This document shows, piece by piece, positions 59,264-64,000 of a stretch of 64,000 nucleotides of DNA. The position numbers and the translations under genes were made by a program. The DNA is from Nitrososphaerota archaeon (GTDB taxonomy: Archaea; Thermoproteota; Nitrososphaeria; Nitrososphaerales; Nitrosopumilaceae), in the NCBI GenBank assembly GCA_028866895.1, contig JAGWHF010000001.1, forward strand, positions 221,915 to 285,914. Direction: 5' to 3'. The notes beneath the pieces are model-generated. The model had not been told where the DNA came from, did not search any database, and saw nothing but the letters and a program-made list of their open reading frames with translations. Every line of letters begins with the position of its first letter. Position 1 is the stretch's first letter.

Positions 59264-60930
59264 AGCATATCAAGCTCCTTCATGAAGGCTTCGAGGCCTA
59301 TCTCCCTGCAGCGGGAGATGGAGTCGTAGACGTCATAAAAGTTGAAGATCTTTTTTTCAACCATCTTGTCCAGAATCTTGGCCCTCATGGCAAGTTCTTC
59401 GTAAAGGAGAGTTTCGTCCTTCCTTGACATGCCCCTTTTCTCGAGTATCTTTGAGATGAAGAGCGCACTGCTTCCCTTGCCCCTAAATTTCACCTCGTCG
59501 GAGCCCGGATCCCAATTGAAGACAGGAATGAACATTACGTTGTTGCCGTCTGGGTTGTATCCTAGAACCTCGTTGATTGAAAGCACCCTCCTTACCCTCT
59601 TGCCGTCAGGACCTGATACTGCAGCTTGGAAGATGGCTATGTTGAGGTTCTCAACGTTGGTCTTTGGTATGTTCATTGGGGGGTTGGTGATTCTCTGTAT
59701 GAGCGCAGTCATGTTGGCTGCATGGAAGGTGCTTACTACTGGGTGGCCTGTCTGCATTGCCTGAAATGCAATATTTGCCTCGGCACCCCTGATTTCTCCC
59801 ACGAAGATGTAGTTTGGCCTCTGCCTTAGTGCGGCCTTGAGGAGATCGAACATGGTCACACTAGAGTTCTGGTTGCCAGTGTCACGTGTGACCTCGCTTA
59901 TCCAGTTGGAATGTGGGAGTGTAAGCTCGGGAGTATCCTCTATGCTTACTATCTTCCAGTTGGATGGTATGAAGGCAGTAAGCGCCATCATGGTTGTCGT
60001 CTTTCCTGATGCCGTCTCCCCATTGATAAAGACACTCATACCCTCTGCCATCATCATCCAGAGATAGGCTGCCTCCGTGGAGTTGAGAGCCTTGCTTGGA
60101 AGTATCTGGGTTATGGAAAGAGGCGTGCTTGCGAACCGCCTTATCGTGGCATTGGTGCCCTTTCTGCTAACGTCCTTGCCGAAAACAATGTTGATTCTGG
60201 ACCCCTCCGGGAGGGTTGCGTCAATCACAGGTTTTGCATGTGATACCGTCTTGCCGAACTGCTCAGACATGCTTATGATTAGGTCATCGATCTCTTCGAC
60301 GCTGAGGAATACGGGGCACTTGAGGGCACCAAACATCTTGTGTATGACATACATGTTTCCAGCTCCTACCACTGAAATGTCCTCAAGGTGGGGGTCTGTA
60401 AGGAAGGGATCGAGCAATCCCATGCCGGCCCTCTTTCTTAGGAAGTGGTACTTTAGGTTGACTACGTCCTTCTCGTAAACCGGCAGGTTTTTCAGCTTCA
60501 TGATGTCGATTTTCGAGTAGTCTACGGGGCTGCCTGTGATCGAGATGGTCTTGTCCAGATACTGATCTATCATGTTGAACCGCTCGGTAAGCTCGACTGG
60601 AGGGTTCATGGTGCCAGCATGCAGGGCAAAAAGTTTGTCGGCATTTTCCATAAGTGCCCTTTCAGGCTCATCCGGCTCGATGATGGTGTATTCCACGTAC
60701 CCGTCGGCCGAGTTGGAGTGGGGGTTGACATGAATAAAAGTGGTATCGGAGATTGGATAGATCAGGTTTGGTTCCTTGAGTTTTTTGTGCTCCCCCTCTA
60801 GCTTGTCGGTGTAGATTGGTATTGGATTGCCTCTTTCCACGTATGTCGAGAGGTATCTTGCCAAGTGGGGGGCTTTTTTAAGGGCCTCGGCAAACTTGGC
60901 GTCTTTGACCATTGAGACGTCAAAGCTCAT
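59260..60930 (-). CDS. arlI: archaellum motor ATPase ArlI (FlaI)
   Basis: A 556-residue hexameric ATPase for both assembly and rotation. Walker A is INGETASGKTTTMM, Walker B region FVGEIRGAEANIAFQ, and the His box STFHAANM. The N-terminal domain of about 200 residues precedes it. It differs strongly from the pilus ATPase at 44065. Confidence 0.94.
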   Translation of the reverse strand: MSFDVSMVKDAKFAEALKKAPHLARYLSTYVERGNPIPIYTDKLEGEHKKLKEPNLIYPISDTTFIHVNPHSNSADGYVEYTIIEPDEPERALMENADKLFALHAGTMNPPVELTERFNMIDQYLDKTISITGSPVDYSKIDIMKLKNLPVYEKDVVNLKYHFLRKRAGMGLLDPFLTDPHLEDISVVGAGNMYVIHKMFGALKCPVFLSVEEIDDLIISMSEQFGKTVSHAKPVIDATLPEGSRINIVFGKDVSRKGTNATIRRFASTPLSITQILPSKALNSTEAAYLWMMMAEGMSVFINGETASGKTTTMMALTAFIPSNWKIVSIEDTPELTLPHSNWISEVTRDTGNQNSSVTMFDLLKAALRQRPNYIFVGEIRGAEANIAFQAMQTGHPVVSTFHAANMTALIQRITNPPMNIPKTNVENLNIAIFQAAVSGPDGKRVRRVLSINEVLGYNPDGNNVMFIPVFNWDPGSDEVKFRGKGSSALFISKILEKRGMSRKDETLLYEELAMRAKILDKMVEKKIFNFYDVYDSISRCREIGLEAFMKELDML

Positions 60931-60972
60931 TCCAAACTCGCCCGTCCTCTTGTTTCTATCATCCCAATGCTC

Positions 60973-61674
60973 CTATGCGTTTGCAGTAGATATCGGGACA
61001 ATCTTTATTCCAAAATTGGTGTCAACCTCGAAGGCAAAGGACGACTCTGCCTGCGACGTGGACCCTATCAGCTTTATTATCTTCATTACCTTGACTGCCT
61101 TGCCACCGATATTCGATGTGCTGAGGGAAAGGTAGACATCACATGCGGACTTTATTCTCAGGGCAACATCCTCTGGTATGGATTCTACGTGCATCGTAAG
61201 TATTATTGACATTCCTGTGGAAACTAGGTATTTGCAGCGGGTGAGAAAATCAAGTATCTGGTCGGCATCCGAATACATCGTCAGAAGCGAGATGGAATCT
61301 ATCACCACGACATCGCAATTTTTTGCGTTGCTGCTGATGTACCTGCCTATGACGGGCAACAGGAATGATGACTGGCGTTCTGACCACATTGCCCCATAGA
61401 CATGCAGTGGGAGTATCCTGAATTTGTTCTGGAGGAAGGGCTTTGTAAAGTTGAATGTGATCGTCTTCATCTTCTCGATGTAATCCTTGACGGTGTTTTC
61501 TGTGATGCAGAGAACCTGCAGGTCAATCGACAGCATTCCCTTGATGAACTGGGCTGCAAGGGCGCTCTTGCCAGTACCGTGCTCGCCCTCTATTATCATC
61601 AGGCACGGGGTGGGTATTCCGCCCGCAAGCTGCCTGTCGACCTCCTCGTTTCCCGTTGGTACTGTCTTCATCAT
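60973..61674 (-). CDS. arlH: archaellum ATP-binding protein ArlH (FlaH)
   Basis: A 233-residue RecA/KaiC-like protein. Walker A is GEHGTGKSALAAQ (about residues 29-41), and a VVIDSISLL strand supplies the Walker B Asp. It forms a ring under ArlI/ArlJ and is thought to switch assembly and rotation. The start overlaps arlF by four bases. Confidence 0.92.
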   Translation of the reverse strand: MMKTVPTGNEEVDRQLAGGIPTPCLMIIEGEHGTGKSALAAQFIKGMLSIDLQVLCITENTVKDYIEKMKTITFNFTKPFLQNKFRILPLHVYGAMWSERQSSFLLPVIGRYISSNAKNCDVVVIDSISLLTMYSDADQILDFLTRCKYLVSTGMSIILTMHVESIPEDVALRIKSACDVYLSLSTSNIGGKAVKVMKIIKLIGSTSQAESSFAFEVDTNFGIKIVPISTANA

Positions 61675-62216
61675 GTCGTACTCACCGATTCAGACGTGGT
61701 TACGCCGTTGTCAGTCCCAAACTCGGCGGTAAATGTGCTGGCCTTCCAAGGCACATTGGCAGGCTGCACTTCAACGTTGGCAACCTCACCTGGGTCGATA
61801 AGGCCCTTGTGGACGTAGTCGTTTTGGATGGATGATATACACCACCTGTCAGCCATTAGAGATGCGCATGTGGGAGAATAGGTCAGAGCCTCCGTTACTG
61901 TGGGGTGTTGTCCTAGAAGTTGCTGTGCCAAGGTGCCGTTTTCTTGGTACGTTATTATCACGTCAAAGTTGTCATAGTTCCACAGCAGGGTGTTTCCCGT
62001 ATTCGTTATCTGGAAGGTGGCAGGGCCGACGGTGTTCTGGGCAGTAAGATTTGACATGGTAACGTCTGTCTGGAGTCTCTGGAACATGTTATTTGCCATC
62101 TGTGCCTGCGAGGTGCCTACCTTTGCCGAGTCCCCCACCTCGGAGGAGAATGAGACCATTGCATAGATTATCGCAAAGGTCACAATTCCACCGGAAATCG
62201 CCACGCTCAGTCCCAC
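61671..62216 (-). CDS. arlF: archaellum stator protein ArlF (FlaF)
   Basis: A 181-residue protein with a signal-anchor helix right at the start (LSVAISGGIVTFAIIYAMV) and a beta-rich outer domain with Asn-x-Thr sequons, the ArlF pattern. ArlF binds the S-layer and, with ArlG, forms the stator outside the membrane. Assigned by architecture and by its place before arlH. Confidence 0.8.
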   Translation of the reverse strand: MGLSVAISGGIVTFAIIYAMVSFSSEVGDSAKVGTSQAQMANNMFQRLQTDVTMSNLTAQNTVGPATFQITNTGNTLLWNYDNFDVIITYQENGTLAQQLLGQHPTVTEALTYSPTCASLMADRWCISSIQNDYVHKGLIDPGEVANVEVQPANVPWKASTFTAEFGTDNGVTTSESVSTT

Positions 62217-62228
62217 CCAGATACCTCC

Positions 62229-62702
62229 CTAGCAAAACCTCGTGAATTGTTGATCGCTTACGCCGTTTGGAGTGGTTACTTGGATGTCATAAGTCACGCC
62301 GCACTGGATGGCGGAGAGGTTTGAGATGTTAATCTGGGTTGTGTTTTCCTGATCCCATACAGTCATGGCGGTTGAAAATTCCCAAGAAAGTCCTGAGGGG
62401 GGGTCGCTGTAGGGAATCCTCTGCATCTGGTTTACCTGTCCGAAATAGATGTCTGTATTTTGTGGGGTTGTGATGGGATAAGAGCCCACGTTTTTGACCC
62501 ATGCGCTGACGCTGGTATCCGTGGTATTTGTGACGTAGATTATCTTGATGCTAGTCAATACTGCTTGCTTCTGATCCTCGGTGGACTGGCTGAATGTGGA
62601 CTGGAAGGAACCCACCTTGGCCATTACAACCCCTGCAAGGCCCGCGGCGACAATTACTGAGGCCACTATGAGGATTGCTTCGGTGAAGACTGCCGATGCC
62701 AT
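62229..62702 (-). CDS. arlG: archaellum stator protein ArlG (FlaG)
   Basis: A 157-residue protein with an N-terminal anchor helix (FTEAILIVASVIVAAGLAGVV) followed by a beta-sandwich domain. Size, position beside arlF and the pilin-like start identify it as ArlG, the partner of ArlF. Twelve bases separate it from arlF. Confidence 0.78.
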   Translation of the reverse strand: MASAVFTEAILIVASVIVAAGLAGVVMAKVGSFQSTFSQSTEDQKQAVLTSIKIIYVTNTTDTSVSAWVKNVGSYPITTPQNTDIYFGQVNQMQRIPYSDPPSGLSWEFSTAMTVWDQENTTQINISNLSAIQCGVTYDIQVTTPNGVSDQQFTRFC

Positions 62703-62705
62703 ATA

Positions 62706-63914
62706 TTACACCTTTTTTTCCACGGCCACCATGCTCTCGTGATTCTTGCCTTGGTTCATCATCAATTTAGCATAAATTAGATCTGACTCGCGGTCGTTCA
62801 TGCCCATGACTTTACCGAACTTGTATAACATGATCAGTGTGTCCTTAACAGACAAACCGGACTTGTCCATCATGTTGATGACATTGTAGACGATATGCTC
62901 GTCCTCCTGGTTTAGGCCCATGAGTTTGCACTGGTCGATGAGTACGTCGATGGAATCTCTTCCAAGAGTCTGGAGGATTTCTTCCATGAGGGTGATCGTG
63001 GTCATGAGGCGGCCAAGGGTAATCTTGCCGCCTAGCATCTGTTTGAATGACATGACCTCGTTTGATTCGTTTTGTACCTGCCCCTCGATATCCTCAGTTT
63101 TCGAAACTGCATCTTCACCAACATCCCTTGACTTGATTGTTACATTGGAATCGTTTTTTGCAGGCGCAAGATCTTTTTCTTCCTTGTGACTCTCAATGGT
63201 GTCAAGTGGTAGCTTCTCTACGTGCAGAGGGAGGGTAGGGTCGGAAAGCGACTTGATGTCTATGGAATCAAAGTACTTGCGCATGAAGTTTAACGGGTTT
63301 GCAATTTCGGCCTGGAATGATTTTAGGTCGGTAAGGGATGACTCTACCATGGAGGCAAGGGAACTCATGCTGCTTTTTATGGAATCTATCTCGGTTCTGA
63401 GGTCAGTTATGGTGTCCTGCATTCGACTACTGTCCTTCTGGACAGGTTCCATGGCCCTTGATACCATGTTCTGAAGCGCCATCTCGTCTAATGCGGGCGC
63501 TTGGATTATTGCAGGAGTCTGGGCCTCTCCCGAAATGGGGGACTGGCCGGGGATGAGGCCGCCAAAGTTCCCAGGGACCATGTTGTCTGGAAGGATGATT
63601 GTCGAATCACTTGTCTGATCTAGGGGTACAACCTCGACCTGCTGTTCTGGGATTTGGCCTGTTTGGCCGGAGGTCTGATTGCTTGGCTGTATCCCCTTCA
63701 ACATCACCATTGGAAGAACGACAAAAACGGCAATTATGGCAATTGACGGAATGGCAAAATAGGTCATGGCTGATGCGGGGATGAAGAGGTATTCCGGAAG
63801 CATCTCGTACAGGAAGAGTCCATAGCCTGCAAGAATGCTAACGGCTACAAAGATTCGGGTTGTTTTAGGTATCCTTGCTAGTAAAAAAAGTGGATTGGTG
63901 GTGATATTTCCCAT
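62706..63914 (-). CDS. membrane-anchored coiled-coil protein of the archaellum operon
   Basis: A 402-residue protein. Two membrane helices (about 18-38 and 50-72), a Gln/Pro-rich linker (about 75-140), a coiled coil (about 145-200), a charged linker, and a C-terminal helical domain (about 290-395, GKITLGRLMTTITLMEEILQTLG). The C-terminal domain resembles in layout the ArlD/E domain of euryarchaeal motors; ArlC, D and E are otherwise not encoded here. It may be the motor scaffold of this lineage, held by its own membrane anchor. No firm family match. Confidence 0.6.
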   Translation of the reverse strand: MGNITTNPLFLLARIPKTTRIFVAVSILAGYGLFLYEMLPEYLFIPASAMTYFAIPSIAIIAVFVVLPMVMLKGIQPSNQTSGQTGQIPEQQVEVVPLDQTSDSTIILPDNMVPGNFGGLIPGQSPISGEAQTPAIIQAPALDEMALQNMVSRAMEPVQKDSSRMQDTITDLRTEIDSIKSSMSSLASMVESSLTDLKSFQAEIANPLNFMRKYFDSIDIKSLSDPTLPLHVEKLPLDTIESHKEEKDLAPAKNDSNVTIKSRDVGEDAVSKTEDIEGQVQNESNEVMSFKQMLGGKITLGRLMTTITLMEEILQTLGRDSIDVLIDQCKLMGLNQEDEHIVYNVINMMDKSGLSVKDTLIMLYKFGKVMGMNDRESDLIYAKLMMNQGKNHESMVAVEKKV

Positions 63915-63925
63915 ATCACTTCCAC

Positions 63926-64000
63926 CTACCCCATGTCTACGATGTTTGTCGTGACTGGTGGGACTTGTCTCTCCACGGTCAGTGCAGAGCCTGTCGGCAC
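63926..64000 (-). CDS. arlB: archaellin, C-terminal end (partial)
   Basis: The last 24 codons of a minus-strand gene run in from the right edge. The reading, with LTVERQVPPV and ending VDMG before the stop, resembles the conserved C-terminal strand of archaellins. It is the gene directly upstream of the archaellum operon, where archaellin is expected. The short length limits certainty. Confidence 0.6.
   Translation of the reverse strand: MPTGSALTVERQVPPVTTNIVDMG

Overview
The window comes from an archaeon, most probably a member of the Nitrososphaerota (Thaumarchaeota, the ammonia-oxidising lineage). The signs are an archaeal ribosomal protein operon containing the RNase P protein Rpp29 and S4e, an archaeal proteasome alpha subunit, an ESCRT-III/CdvB division protein, an archaellum operon, a split PurS/PurQ/PurL, TATA boxes about 25-30 bases before many start codons (leaderless transcripts), and many TTG and GTG starts. 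Genus cannot be fixed from sequence alone.

Layout. 1-4888: the integrase-proximal end of an integrated virus-like element inserted at the 3' end of tRNA-Thr(TGT). It holds a tyrosine integrase, a decayed copy of the integrase tail, small DNA-binding proteins, and, running off the left edge, terminase-like packaging genes. 5143-13643: chromosomal housekeeping genes, mainly purine synthesis (purS; purQ-purL-purF-RAM protein-purC), plus a cupin, a methyltransferase, a CBS protein and a rhomboid protease. 13961-24821: an ArsR-like regulator, DUF371, proteasome alpha, a SPOUT-type RNA methyltransferase, then the ribosomal run L3-L4-L23-S19-L22-S3-L29-Rpp29-S17-L14-L24-S4e-L5-S14-S8-L6 (L2 is missing from its usual slot), ended by tRNA-Asn.

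24822-29760: small zinc proteins, a possible structured RNA, CdvB, and a CcdA plus thioredoxin-like pair. Three copies of a 22-base palindrome lie in this part. 29775-35114: biotin synthesis (bioA-bioB-bioF, a TrmB-like regulator, divergent bioD), with a site between bioA and bioB that looks like a bacterial BirA operator.

35104-52000: a type IV pilus locus. It has two pilin-like proteins and a group of unrecognised genes on the minus strand. Divergent from these are a MoxR-type AAA+ ATPase with a VWA partner, a probable major pilin, a secretion ATPase, a TadC-like membrane protein, a large Ig-like surface protein, a prepilin peptidase and a second TrmB paralogue.

52063-57722: signalling and more purine genes. 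The most striking gene here joins a PII-like (GlnB) domain to a class III nucleotide cyclase domain; purE, purK and a CheY-like receiver follow. 57758-64000: an archaellum operon on the minus strand (archaellin end, a coiled-coil membrane protein, arlG, arlF, arlH, arlI, arlJ). The cell therefore encodes two separate type IV filament machines here, with one visible prepilin peptidase that may serve both.
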